Source: Streptomyces sp. CC0208 (GTDB taxonomy: Bacteria; Actinomycetota; Actinomycetes; Streptomycetales; Streptomycetaceae). From it: DNA of 64,000 bases. The stretch spans positions 2,976,001 through 3,040,000 of the forward strand of contig NZ_CP031969.1 of NCBI RefSeq assembly GCF_003443735.1, given 5' to 3'. A model generated the notes under the pieces. That model saw nothing but the letters and a program-made list of their open reading frames with translations. It did not search any database and was not told where the DNA came from. The number at the start of each line of letters is the position of its first letter. The first letter of the stretch is position 1. A program made the position numbers and the translations under genes. This document shows, in pieces, positions 54,209 through 63,091 of this stretch.

Positions 54209-56404
54209 TCAGTCCTCGTCCTCTTCTTCCGTAACGTCCTGGCCTGCGCAGATGGTCAGCACATCGGCTCCGTAGCGATTGAGCTTGCGCAGGCCGACAC
54301 CCGGGATCCGCGCCAGCTCGTGCTCGTCGTCGGGCACGGCCTCGGCGATCGCCATCAGCGTCTTGTCCGTGAAGACGCAGAAGGCCGGCTGGCCGCTGCG
54401 CTGGGCCTGTACGGCACGCCAGTCGCGCAGCCGCTCATAGAGCCCCTCGTCCATGTCGGAGGGGCAGTCCTCGCAACGCATCAGCTTCAGCTCGCCCGCG
54501 TCGGTGAGCGTGCGCCCGCACACCCGGCAGCGCGCCGGGGTGCGCTGGGTGCGTCTCGGCGCGGCACCGACGGGGCTGGTGAAGCCGCGCTCGACGCCTC
54601 CGGAACGGCCGCCGGCGGTTCGCCCCGTCGTGGCGGTGGAGCCGGGCCGCAGCCCGTCGAGGAAACGGCTGGGGCGGCGGTTGGGGCGGCCGCCGGGCGA
54701 GCGGGAGAGCGACCAGGAGACATGGAGACGCTCGCGGGCGCGGGTGACGCCGACATAGAGGAGCCGGCGCTCCTCCTCGATCTCATCGTCGGTCTTCGCG
54801 TAGGTGATCGGCATCATGCCCTCGGCGACACCGACCAGGAACACGGCATCCCACTCCAGGCCCTTGGCCGAGTGCAGGGAGGCGAGGGTGACACCTTCGA
54901 CGGTCGGGGCGTGCTGGGCACCGGCCCGCTCGTCGAGTTCGGCCACGAGGTCGTTCAAGGTGGCGCCGGACCGCGCGGCGGCGAAGTCCTGTGCGAGGTT
55001 CACCAGGGCGGCCAGCGACTCCCAGCGCTCCCTGACGGCCCCGGAGCCGGCCGGGGGCTCGCTGGTCCAGCCCTCGCCCGACAGCACGGCACGCACCTGG
55101 GAGGGCAGGGTGACCGCGTCGTCCAGCCGCGCGTCGTTCCCGCCGAAGCGGGCCGCGCCCCGGAGGTTGACGATGGCCCTGCGCACCTCGGGCCGGTCGA
55201 AGAACCGCTCGGCTCCCCGCAGCTGGTAGGGCACCCCGGCGTCGGCGAGTGCCTGCTCATAGGTCTCGGACTGGGAGTTGGTGCGGAACAGGATGGCGAT
55301 CTCGCTGGCCCGGACGCCCGCGTCCATGAGCTCCCGGATGCGGCGGGCGGCACCCTCGGCCTCGGCGGGCTCGTCGGTGTACTCGGTGTAGACGGGCTCG
55401 GGGCCGGGCCGGCGCTGCGAGATCAGTTCCAGCCGGTGGTCGGCGGCGCGGCCGCGGGCCTGGGCGAGCAGGCCGTTGGCGAGATGGACGACCTGGGGGG
55501 TGGAGCGGTAGTCGCGGACCAGCTTGACGACGGTGGCGCCGGGGTGGCGGGTGCGGAAGTCGAGCAGATGGTCGGGGGTTGCGCCGGTGAACGAGTAGAT
55601 CGTCTGGCTGGCGTCGCCCACGACGCACAGATTGTCGCGCCGCCCGAGCCACAGCTCGAGCAGGCGCTGCTGCAGGGGGCTGACGTCCTGGTACTCGTCG
55701 ACGACGAAGTGCTGGTACTGGGAACGGACCTGCTCGGCGATGTCGTGCCGGTCCTGGAGGATGGCGACGGTCAGCAGCAGGACGTCCTCGAAGTCGATGA
55801 CGGCACGGTCGCGCTTGAGGTCCTCGTAGGCGGCGTAGAGCTGGGCGATCTCGGCCGCCGCGCGCGGGGTCTCACGGCCGGCCTTCGCGGCTGCGAGGGC
55901 GTAGTCGGAGGGCACGGTCTGGGTGACCTTGGACCACTCGATCTCGCCGGTGACGTCCCTCAGCTCGCCCCGGTCGAGGCGGATGCGGCAGGCGGCGGCC
56001 GCGTCGGCGACGAGCTGGATCTTGCGGTCGACGAGCCGGGGCATGGATCCGCCGACGGCTTTCGGCCAGAAGTACTGGAGCTGTCGCAGGGCCGCCGAGT
56101 GGAACGTACGCGCCTGGACGCCCGAGGCGCCGAGCTGGCGCAGTCGTCCGCGCATCTCCCCGGCGGCGCGGTTGGTGAAGGTGACGGCGAGCACGCTGGA
56201 GGGCTGGAGGATTCCGGCGCGCACCCCGTAGGCGATGCGGTGGGTGATCGCCCGGGTCTTGCCGGTGCCGGCGCCCGCCAGCACGCACACCGGCCCGTGC
56301 AGGGCGGTGGCCACCTCGCGCTGCTCGGGGTCGAGCCCTTCGAGCACCGCGTCGGCCGAGTCCGGTGTGCGCGGGAAGAGCGTGGAGTGCGTTGCTGCTG
56401 TCAC
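54209..56404 (-). CDS. uvrD2: UvrD2-type superfamily 1 DNA helicase with HRDC
   Basis: 731 residues. Walker A AGAGTGKTR near 43, motif II VDEYQDVSPLQQ near 231, motif III GDASQTIYSFTGA, motif VI YVGVTRARERLHV near 575. After the helicase core come a tetracysteine segment (CRVCGRTL ... RCEDC) and a C-terminal HRDC domain (RLRDWRAVQAQRSGQPAF...IPGVGLRKLNRYG), the layout of mycobacterial UvrD2. GTG at 56404 chosen. Divergent from the mycoredoxin gene and followed by the wblC promoter. Confidence 0.92.
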   Translation of the reverse strand: MTAATHSTLFPRTPDSADAVLEGLDPEQREVATALHGPVCVLAGAGTGKTRAITHRIAYGVRAGILQPSSVLAVTFTNRAAGEMRGRLRQLGASGVQARTFHSAALRQLQYFWPKAVGGSMPRLVDRKIQLVADAAAACRIRLDRGELRDVTGEIEWSKVTQTVPSDYALAAAKAGRETPRAAAEIAQLYAAYEDLKRDRAVIDFEDVLLLTVAILQDRHDIAEQVRSQYQHFVVDEYQDVSPLQQRLLELWLGRRDNLCVVGDASQTIYSFTGATPDHLLDFRTRHPGATVVKLVRDYRSTPQVVHLANGLLAQARGRAADHRLELISQRRPGPEPVYTEYTDEPAEAEGAARRIRELMDAGVRASEIAILFRTNSQSETYEQALADAGVPYQLRGAERFFDRPEVRRAIVNLRGAARFGGNDARLDDAVTLPSQVRAVLSGEGWTSEPPAGSGAVRERWESLAALVNLAQDFAAARSGATLNDLVAELDERAGAQHAPTVEGVTLASLHSAKGLEWDAVFLVGVAEGMMPITYAKTDDEIEEERRLLYVGVTRARERLHVSWSLSRSPGGRPNRRPSRFLDGLRPGSTATTGRTAGGRSGGVERGFTSPVGAAPRRTQRTPARCRVCGRTLTDAGELKLMRCEDCPSDMDEGLYERLRDWRAVQAQRSGQPAFCVFTDKTLMAIAEAVPDDEHELARIPGVGLRKLNRYGADVLTICAGQDVTEEEDED

Positions 56405-56512
56405 ACCGCCATGCTGCCAGGTCGGCGGAGACGGGTGAGCCGGTTGTCCACAGGCAGGTAGCCGCAGTCGTACTAATGCGGCAGGCGTCACCTGGCCGGG
56501 GACCCCGGGTCG

Positions 56513-56538
56513 GGAATGGCGTCCCGGTCGCATACGTT
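56513..56538 (+). promoter_or_regulatory. Sigma-R-type promoter of the mycoredoxin gene
   Basis: GGAAT (56513-56517), exactly 18 nt, then GTT (56536-56538) match the sigma-R consensus, 50 bp before the mycoredoxin ATG. Confidence 0.8.
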
Positions 56539-56587
56539 CCCTCTTCGGACGACCTCTTCCCCGAGCCACCGAAGGAGCGCGCGAGAC

Positions 56588-56830
56588 ATGCAGGGCACTG
56601 TGACGATGTACAGCACCACATGGTGCGGTTACTGCCAGCGGCTGAAGAAGCAGCTGGACCGCGAGGGCATCGCGTACACCGAGATCAACATCGAGCAGGA
56701 CCCGGAGTCCGCGGCGTTCGTGGAGAAGGCGAACGGCGGGAACCAGACGGTTCCCACCGTGCTGTTCGCCGACGGTTCGACGCTCACGAACCCGTCGCTG
56801 GCGCAGGTGAAGCAGAAGGTCGGCGCGTAA
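56588..56830 (+). CDS. Mycoredoxin (glutaredoxin-like)
   Basis: 80 residues of the thioredoxin fold with active site CGYC (Cys13 and Cys16, in STTWCGYC) identical to mycoredoxin-1, plus the cis-Pro TVPT. It reduces mycothiol-mixed disulfides on proteins. The ATG at 56588 has AAGGAG. It has its own sigma-R-type promoter (56513-56538), which links it to the sigR-rsrA system elsewhere in the window, and a good terminator at 56847-56880. Confidence 0.93.
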   Translation: MQGTVTMYSTTWCGYCQRLKKQLDREGIAYTEINIEQDPESAAFVEKANGGNQTVPTVLFADGSTLTNPSLAQVKQKVGA

Positions 56831-56846
56831 GCACCGCGGTCATGGA

Positions 56847-56880
56847 GGCGGTTCCTGAGGCAGCTCAGGAACCGCCTTTT
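56847..56880 (+). terminator. Intrinsic terminator after mycoredoxin
   Basis: GGCGGTTCCTGAG (56847-56859) pairs perfectly with CTCAGGAACCGCC (56864-56876), followed by TTTT. It also faces the convergent nudC stop. Confidence 0.88.
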
Positions 56881-56923
56881 CGTGGTGTGTTCCACACGGC
56901 CGTGCGGCGCCGGGCGCGTGATG

Positions 56924-57868
56924 TCAGACGAAGCTCCTCGTCGGCAACGGCTTGCCGTACCAGAGCTCGATCAGACGGGCCGCGATCGAGATGCCGTACG
57001 GCGGCAGGACCTCGCCGGACTCGAAGGCGGCCTGGAGTTCGTCGCGGGAGAACCAGCGGGCCTCGTGGATCTCGTCGCCGTCGACGTTGATGTCGGTGGA
57101 CGTGGCGCGGGCCATGAAACCGAGCATGAGGCTGGAGGGGAACGGCCAGGGCTGGCTGGCGACGTACTCGACCGGGCCGACGGTGATGCCGGCCTCCTCG
57201 AAGACCTCGCGCCGCACCGACTGCTCGATGGACTCGCCCGGTTCGACGAAACCGGCCAGCGTCGAGAAGCGGCCCTCCGGCCAGTGCACCTGGCGGCCGA
57301 GCAGGATGCGGTCCTCGTCGTCCGTGACGGCCATGATCACGGCCGGGTCGGTGCGCGGGTAGTGCTCGGCGCCGCAGGCGGGGCAGCGGCGGATGTGGCC
57401 GGCCGCGGCGATGACGGTCCGCTCGCCGCAGCGGGAGCAGTAACGGTGGGTGCGCTGCCAGTTCTCCAGTCCGACCGCGTGCACCATCAGGCCCGCCTCG
57501 CGGGCGGACAGCAGCAGGCCTGCCTCGCGCAGACCGGCGGGACGCGCGGACTGGTCGATGCGGCCCGGCAGGGAGTCCTTCTGGAGGGCGAAGTAGCGGA
57601 CGCCGTCCTCGTCGATGCCGAGGAAGTAGCGGTGCGCCTCGGTGAGGGGGGCTTCGAAGGACGGGGTCATGACGAGTTCGGTACGGCCGTCCGGTGTCTC
57701 GTCTATGAGGACCTGACCGCCGGAGACCACGAAGCAGCGGGTCGTGGGGTGGCTCCACGCCGCCGCGAGCCAGGCCTCGTCGAGCCGGTGGTGCGCGGCG
57801 CGGTCGATGCCGCTGGGTGCGGTGAGCGAGACGGGACGGTCGGCGGTGTGGTCGGTCCAGGTGGTCAC
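56924..57868 (-). CDS. nudC: NAD(+) diphosphatase / NADH pyrophosphatase
   Basis: 314 residues. A zinc ribbon (CSRCGERT ... CPACGAEHYPRTDPAVI, near 140-170), the Nudix box GFVEPGESIEQSVRREVFEEAGI near 206, and the NudC-specific SQPWPFPSSLMLGF after it. It splits NADH to NMNH and AMP and can remove NAD caps from RNA. GTG at 57868 chosen; a TTG at 57880 would be the longest start but sits too close to GGGGGAG. Confidence 0.93.
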   Translation of the reverse strand: MTTWTDHTADRPVSLTAPSGIDRAAHHRLDEAWLAAAWSHPTTRCFVVSGGQVLIDETPDGRTELVMTPSFEAPLTEAHRYFLGIDEDGVRYFALQKDSLPGRIDQSARPAGLREAGLLLSAREAGLMVHAVGLENWQRTHRYCSRCGERTVIAAAGHIRRCPACGAEHYPRTDPAVIMAVTDDEDRILLGRQVHWPEGRFSTLAGFVEPGESIEQSVRREVFEEAGITVGPVEYVASQPWPFPSSLMLGFMARATSTDINVDGDEIHEARWFSRDELQAAFESGEVLPPYGISIAARLIELWYGKPLPTRSFV

Positions 57869-58018
57869 GGGTGCTTCCAACTCCCCCGGTGCAGCGGATT
57901 GTTTCGGCGGGCGGTGCGGCGGGACGTACGGCGTGGGGCGACCGGGTCCGGCGGGGCTTCGCGGTGCGGGGCCCTTTCAGTGTGCCCCGCGCGCTGCCGT
58001 CCGGGCGGCGCCGGAGGG

Positions 58019-59431
58019 TCAGGGCGCATGGCTCCAGTGCTCGGCGAGATCACCCCACAGGTAAGCGGCGGTCTCGACGCCCTTGAGCAGCAGGTCGAGC
58101 TCGACCTTCTCGTTCGGCGCGTGCCAGCCGTCGGAGGGGACGGAGATGCCGAGGAAGAGCACGGGTGCGCCGAGGACTTCCTGGAGGTCGGCGGCGGGAC
58201 CCGAGCCGCCTTCGCGTGTGAAGCGGACCGGCTTGCCGAAGGCCCGGCCCATGGCCCGTACGACGGACTGCAGGGCCGGGTGGTCCAGCGGGGTCAGGCA
58301 CGGGCGCGTGGCGGCGGCGAAGGTGATCTCCTGGCGGATCCCGGCGGGTACCTGTTCGGCTGCCCAGGCGCGGACGATCTTCTCGATGTGGCCGGGGTCC
58401 TGGCCCGCGACCAGCCGGAAGGAGAGCTTGACCATGGCGGAGGACGGGACGATCGTCTTGCTGCCGGGGCCTTGGTAGCCGCCGCCGATGCCGTTGACCT
58501 CGGCGGTGGGGCGGGCCCAGACGCGCTCCAGGGTGGTGTGGCCGCTCTCGCCGTGGGTGGCGTGCGACTTGGCGGTGCGCAGCCACTGCTCCTCGTCGAA
58601 GGGCAGCTCGGCGAAGAGTTCGCTTTCGCGGTCGGTCAGTTCGACGATGCCGTCGTAGAAGCCGGGTACCGCCACGCGCGCGTGCTCGTCGTGCAGGGCG
58701 GCGACCAGGCGGGCGGCGGCCGTGGCCGGGTTGGGGACGGCGCCGCCGAAGGAGCCGGAGTGGATGTCCTGGTCGGGACCGTGGAGCCGGATCTCGCACT
58801 CGGCGAGGCCACGCATGCCGGTGCACACGGTAGGAGTGTCCTCGGACCACATGCCGGTGTCGGAGACGATCACGGTGTCGGCGGCGAGCCGGTGTGCGCG
58901 CTCCTCGACCAGCGCGCGGAAGTGCGGGGAGCCGGACTCCTCCTCACCCTCGACGAGCAGCTTCAGGTGCACCGCAGGGGCGGAGCGGCCGGTGGTGGCG
59001 AGGTGGGCGCGGACGCCGAGGGTGTGGAAGAAGACCTGGCCCTTGTCGTCGGCCGCCCCGCGCGCGTAGAGACGGTTGTCGCGGACGACCGGCTCGAAGG
59101 GGTCGCTGTCCCAGCCGTCCTCGCGGGCGGCGGGCTGGACGTCGTGGTGGCCGTAGACGAGGACCGTGGGCGCCGCGGGGTCGTCGGCGGGCCACTCGGC
59201 GAAGACGGCCGGCGCGCCCGGGGTCTCCCAGACCTCGGCCGTGGGGAAGCCGGTCTCCCTGAGCTTGGCGGCGAGCCAGTCGGCGCTGCGGCGTACATCG
59301 GGTCCGTGGTCGGGCTGGGCCGAGACGGACGGGATGCGCAGCCATTCAGCGAGGTCGTCGAGGAAGGCGGCGCGGTGCTGCTCGATGTAGGTACGGACAG
59401 CGCTGACGACACTGTCAACGGGATGGCTCAT
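58019..59431 (-). CDS. M20-family dipeptidase
   Basis: 470 residues. The metal ligands are in VYGHHDVQPA (His near 87), RGAADDKGQ (Asp near 120), EGEEESGS (Glu/Glu near 153), and WHAPNEKVE near the C-terminus; the lid domain is about 195-345. It resembles CNDP-type cytosolic dipeptidases. ATG at 59431 has AGG nine nt upstream; ATG at 59437 is the alternative. It starts 10 bp after the helicase-nuclease gene stop, so they may be co-transcribed. Confidence 0.9.
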   Translation of the reverse strand: MSHPVDSVVSAVRTYIEQHRAAFLDDLAEWLRIPSVSAQPDHGPDVRRSADWLAAKLRETGFPTAEVWETPGAPAVFAEWPADDPAAPTVLVYGHHDVQPAAREDGWDSDPFEPVVRDNRLYARGAADDKGQVFFHTLGVRAHLATTGRSAPAVHLKLLVEGEEESGSPHFRALVEERAHRLAADTVIVSDTGMWSEDTPTVCTGMRGLAECEIRLHGPDQDIHSGSFGGAVPNPATAAARLVAALHDEHARVAVPGFYDGIVELTDRESELFAELPFDEEQWLRTAKSHATHGESGHTTLERVWARPTAEVNGIGGGYQGPGSKTIVPSSAMVKLSFRLVAGQDPGHIEKIVRAWAAEQVPAGIRQEITFAAATRPCLTPLDHPALQSVVRAMGRAFGKPVRFTREGGSGPAADLQEVLGAPVLFLGISVPSDGWHAPNEKVELDLLLKGVETAAYLWGDLAEHWSHAP

Positions 59432-59441
59432 GGTCATGAGC

Positions 59442-62400
59442 CTATCGGCCCGCACCGACATCCTCATTGGGCGGTTCCTCACAGTTCGCCGGCACGGAAC
59501 CGTTCGACCGCCCTCCCGGTTCCTGGGTGAGCAGCCGCTCCAGGGCGGTCCGGTCCGGCAGGTTCGTGGGGCGTACGACGTCTCCGGTCCGGACGTACAG
59601 GAACGTCGCCGTGACGGATTCCACAGGGACGCCCTGCCGCTCGGCCCAGGCCAGCCGGTACACGGCGAGCTGGAGGGGATCGGCGGTGCGGGTGCGGCCG
59701 GTCTTCCAGTCGACGATCTCGTACGTCGTGGTGTCCCCGTCGCTCTGCCGGTACACGGCGTCGATGCGGCCCCGGACCACACGGCCCGCGATGGCGAGCT
59801 GGAAGGGCGTCTCCAGGCAGTAGGGGGTGCGGTGGGCGTACTCGGTGCGCTCGAAGGCGTCCTTGAGGGCTTCCAGGTCGCGTTCGTCGGCGATCTCGGC
59901 GTCGCTGCCGGGCAGGTCCTCCGGTTCCAGCATCGGCAGGGTCAGGGCTTCGAAGCGGGCCTCGACCCAGGCGTGGAAGCGGGTGCCCTGACGTGCGGCG
60001 GGTTGCGGAGGGCGCGGCATGGGGCGCGCGAGCTCCTGCGCGAGCCCGTCGGGGTCGGCGGCCAGGCGGAGCACCTGGGACGCGGTCAGCGACGCGGGCA
60101 GGGGGACGTCGGTGACGGCTTCCCGCGCGCGCAGGAGTTCGCCGGTGAGGGCGTCGAGGTCGCGGTCCCAGGAGGCGATGGCGCGGGCTTCCTCGGGGCT
60201 GAGGGTTGCCCGTTCCGCGGGGTGGGGGCGTGCCCGAGTGGTGGGGGGCTCAGGAGCGGTGGCCTGGTGCGGGACGGCCGGGCGGTCCGTCGTGAAGGTG
60301 TCCCAGTCCTCGTCCTCGGAGACATCCGCCCCGACGCTCCCGTCCTCGAAGGGCGGCTCTTCGCCGTTCGGGGGCTCTTCGCCGTACTGCGGCTCGTCGT
60401 CGGGCGGCGGGGGCCAGTCCGGGTCGTCGTAGGTGTCCGGGTCGTGTACGGCCGAGGGGTGGGCGTCCGTGTGGGCGGCGAGGTCCTCCAGGTGGTCCAG
60501 GACCGTCCGGGCGGCCGCCCGACGTCGGGCCAGGGCCCTGTCGTCCAGGGGGAGGGGCCAGATCTGGTCCTCGGTCCGGCTGTGCAGCGCGGGGTTCTCC
60601 TCGTCCTCGGCGGGCTCGTCGGCCCACGCCTCGATCTCGCCGTGACCGGCCGCGCAGTGGTCGTGCAGGGCCTGGAGGAAGTCGGACGGTCCTCGGGGCT
60701 TCTTCTGTGTGGGCCCCCACCAGTGGCCGGAGCCGAGCAGGAGGGAGCGGGGCCGGGTGAAGGTGACGTAGCCGAGGCGGAGTTCCTCGGTGTGCTGGTG
60801 GTCCTTCATGGCCTCGTGGAAGGCCTTCATGCCCCGCGCGTCCCAGGAGGTGATGTCGGGGAGGGTCTCGGTGTCGCCGCGCAGTGCGTGCGGCAGCACC
60901 TTGCCCTGGGCGGTCCACTTCTCGCGGCCCTGGCTGCTCGGGAACGTCCCGGTGACCAGGCCGGGGACGGCGACGACGTCCCACTCCAGCCCCTTGGACT
61001 TGTGCGCGGTGAGCACCTTGACGGTGTTCTCGCCGCCCGGGAGGGCGTTGTCGAGGCCCTTCTCGTACTGGGCGGCGGTGCGCAGGAAGCCGAGGAAGGC
61101 CAGGAGGCTCGCCTCGTTGTCCCCGGCCGCGAACGAGGCGGCGATGTCGAGGAAGTTGGACAGGGTCTCGCGGCGGCGGGCGGCCAACGCGTGCGGGGAC
61201 GCCGACAGTTCGACCTCCAGGCCGGTGACGGCGAGGACGCGGTGCAGGACGTCCATCAGGGGGTCGGCGAGCGAGCGGCGAAGGTCGCGCAGTTCGGCGG
61301 CCAGGCGCGCGAACCGCACGCGCGCGTCCGGCGAGAAGGGCAGCCCGTCGTCGTCCTCGTCGCCGCTGTAGAGGGGTGTCTCCAGGAAGGTCTCCAGGGC
61401 GTCGGCGAGCGAGATCACCTCGGCGGGGTCGACCCCCTCGACGGCCGCGGCGAGCCGGCGGTCGGGGTCGTCGTCGCCGTCCACGCGCGCGTGGGACACC
61501 AGACGCCGGGCGCGCCTTCCGAGGAGGGCGAGGTCGCGGGGGCCGATGCGCCAGCGCGGGCCGGTCAGCAGGCGGACCAGGGCGGCGTTGGCGCCGGGGT
61601 CCTGGAGGACCTCGCAGACGGCGACCAGGTCGGCGACCTCGGGCAGGTGCAGCAGGCCCGAGAGGCCGACGACCTCCACCGGGACGTCCCGCTCGACGAG
61701 GGCGCCCTGGATCTCGGCGAAGTCGGTCGCCGTGCGGCACAGGACGGCGATCTCGCCGGGCGCCTTCCCGGTCCGTACGAGATGGGCGATGGAGTCCGCG
61801 AGCCAGTCGATCTCCTCGGCGTGGGTGGGCAGGAGGGCGCAGCGCACCATGCCGTCGCGCTCGGCACCGGGGGCCGGGCGGAGGGCTTCCACGCCCGCGT
61901 GCATGGCGCGCAGGGGTTCGGCGAGGTCGTTGGCGAGGTCGAGGAGGCGGCCGCCGCTGCGGCGGTTCTCGCTGAGCGACTGGCGGGTGGCGGGGCGTCC
62001 GTCGGGGTGGGCGAAGTGCTGGGGGAAGTCGTCGAGGTTGGCGACGGAGGCTCCGCGCCAGCCGTAGATGGCCTGGCAGGGGTCGCCCACGGCGGTGACC
62101 GGGTGGCCGGTGCCCTCGCCGAACAGGCCCGCCAGCAGGACGCGCTGGGCGACCGAGGTGTCCTGGTACTCGTCCAGCAGCACCACCCTGAACTCGTCGC
62201 GCAGGACGCGGCCCACCTCAGGGATGCCCGCGAGGCGGGCGGACAGGGCGATCTGGTCTCCGAAGTCGAGCAGGTCGCGTTCGCGTTTGGCGGCGCGGTA
62301 GCGGACGACCAACTCGGCGAGTTCACGGCGGGCGGCGGCCGTCTCGGGGACCTTGCGCAGGGCGTCGTTGGTGAGCTTGGCGCCCTGAAGGGTCAGCAGG

Positions 62401-62981
62401 AGCTCGGCGTCGTGGGCCCGCACCTGTTCGGGGCGGACCAGGTGCTCGGCGAGTTCGGCGTCGAGGGTGAGCAGATCGCTGACCAGATCGGCGAAGGAGC
62501 GGGTCAGGGCCGGGTAGGGGCCGGGGGCCTCGCGCAGCACCCGCGCGGCGAGCTGGTAGCGGGTGGCGTCGGCGAGCAGCCTGGAGGTCGGCTCCAGGCC
62601 GATGCGCAGGCCGTGGTCGGTCAGCAGGCGGCCCGCGAAGGCGTGGTAGGTGGAGATGACGGGTTCGCCCGGCGGGTTGTCCGGGTCGATGACGTCGGGG
62701 TCGGTGACGCCCGCTTTGACGAGTGCCTTGCGGACGCGCTCGGCGAGTTCACCGGCGGCCTTGTTGGTGAAGGTGAGGCCGAGGACCTGTTCGGGGGCGA
62801 CCTGTCCGGTGCCGACCAGCCAGACCACGCGGGCCGCCATCACCGTCGTCTTGCCCGAGCCGGCACCGGCCACGATCACCTGCGGGGCGGGCGGCGCGGT
62901 GATGCAGGCCGTCTGCTCCGGGGTGAACGGGATGCCGAGGAGCTCCTTGAGCTGATCGGGATCGGTGATACGGGCGGGCAT
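59442..62981 (-). CDS. adnB: AdnB-like helicase-nuclease
   Basis: 1179 residues. N-terminal UvrD-type helicase: AGAGSGKTTVMAAR near 38, VVLLDEYQDTSVAQ near 280, and the C-terminal core TFTRPRSLLLGSG near 755. It ends with a RecB-type nuclease (GRIDAVY, YEIVDWKTG, QLAVYRLAW near 1080-1130). Mycobacterial AdnA-AdnB, each with motor and nuclease, resect DNA ends for recombination. As the second gene it fits AdnB. I chose ATG at 62981. A proline/acidic linker near 870-910 (PDDEPQYGEEPPNGEEPP) is longer than usual. Confidence 0.87.
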   Translation of the reverse strand: MPARITDPDQLKELLGIPFTPEQTACITAPPAPQVIVAGAGSGKTTVMAARVVWLVGTGQVAPEQVLGLTFTNKAAGELAERVRKALVKAGVTDPDVIDPDNPPGEPVISTYHAFAGRLLTDHGLRIGLEPTSRLLADATRYQLAARVLREAPGPYPALTRSFADLVSDLLTLDAELAEHLVRPEQVRAHDAELLLTLQGAKLTNDALRKVPETAAARRELAELVVRYRAAKRERDLLDFGDQIALSARLAGIPEVGRVLRDEFRVVLLDEYQDTSVAQRVLLAGLFGEGTGHPVTAVGDPCQAIYGWRGASVANLDDFPQHFAHPDGRPATRQSLSENRRSGGRLLDLANDLAEPLRAMHAGVEALRPAPGAERDGMVRCALLPTHAEEIDWLADSIAHLVRTGKAPGEIAVLCRTATDFAEIQGALVERDVPVEVVGLSGLLHLPEVADLVAVCEVLQDPGANAALVRLLTGPRWRIGPRDLALLGRRARRLVSHARVDGDDDPDRRLAAAVEGVDPAEVISLADALETFLETPLYSGDEDDDGLPFSPDARVRFARLAAELRDLRRSLADPLMDVLHRVLAVTGLEVELSASPHALAARRRETLSNFLDIAASFAAGDNEASLLAFLGFLRTAAQYEKGLDNALPGGENTVKVLTAHKSKGLEWDVVAVPGLVTGTFPSSQGREKWTAQGKVLPHALRGDTETLPDITSWDARGMKAFHEAMKDHQHTEELRLGYVTFTRPRSLLLGSGHWWGPTQKKPRGPSDFLQALHDHCAAGHGEIEAWADEPAEDEENPALHSRTEDQIWPLPLDDRALARRRAAARTVLDHLEDLAAHTDAHPSAVHDPDTYDDPDWPPPPDDEPQYGEEPPNGEEPPFEDGSVGADVSEDEDWDTFTTDRPAVPHQATAPEPPTTRARPHPAERATLSPEEARAIASWDRDLDALTGELLRAREAVTDVPLPASLTASQVLRLAADPDGLAQELARPMPRPPQPAARQGTRFHAWVEARFEALTLPMLEPEDLPGSDAEIADERDLEALKDAFERTEYAHRTPYCLETPFQLAIAGRVVRGRIDAVYRQSDGDTTTYEIVDWKTGRTRTADPLQLAVYRLAWAERQGVPVESVTATFLYVRTGDVVRPTNLPDRTALERLLTQEPGGRSNGSVPANCEEPPNEDVGAGR

Positions 62982-63091
62982 GTCGCAGAGGCTAGCGGCG
63001 CGCACTGACAGCGGAGGACGAATCGCCCTTCGGGCCAGAAGATGCGCAGGTCAGCACGTGTGGTGCGACTGATCACACCGGCATGCTCACC

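Noticed and set aside
54161..56461. 766-codon open frame opposite uvrD2
   Set aside because: Antisense of a recognised helicase, low complexity.
59430..63008. 1192-codon open frame opposite adnB
   Set aside because: Antisense of a recognised helicase-nuclease; no domain in the translation.
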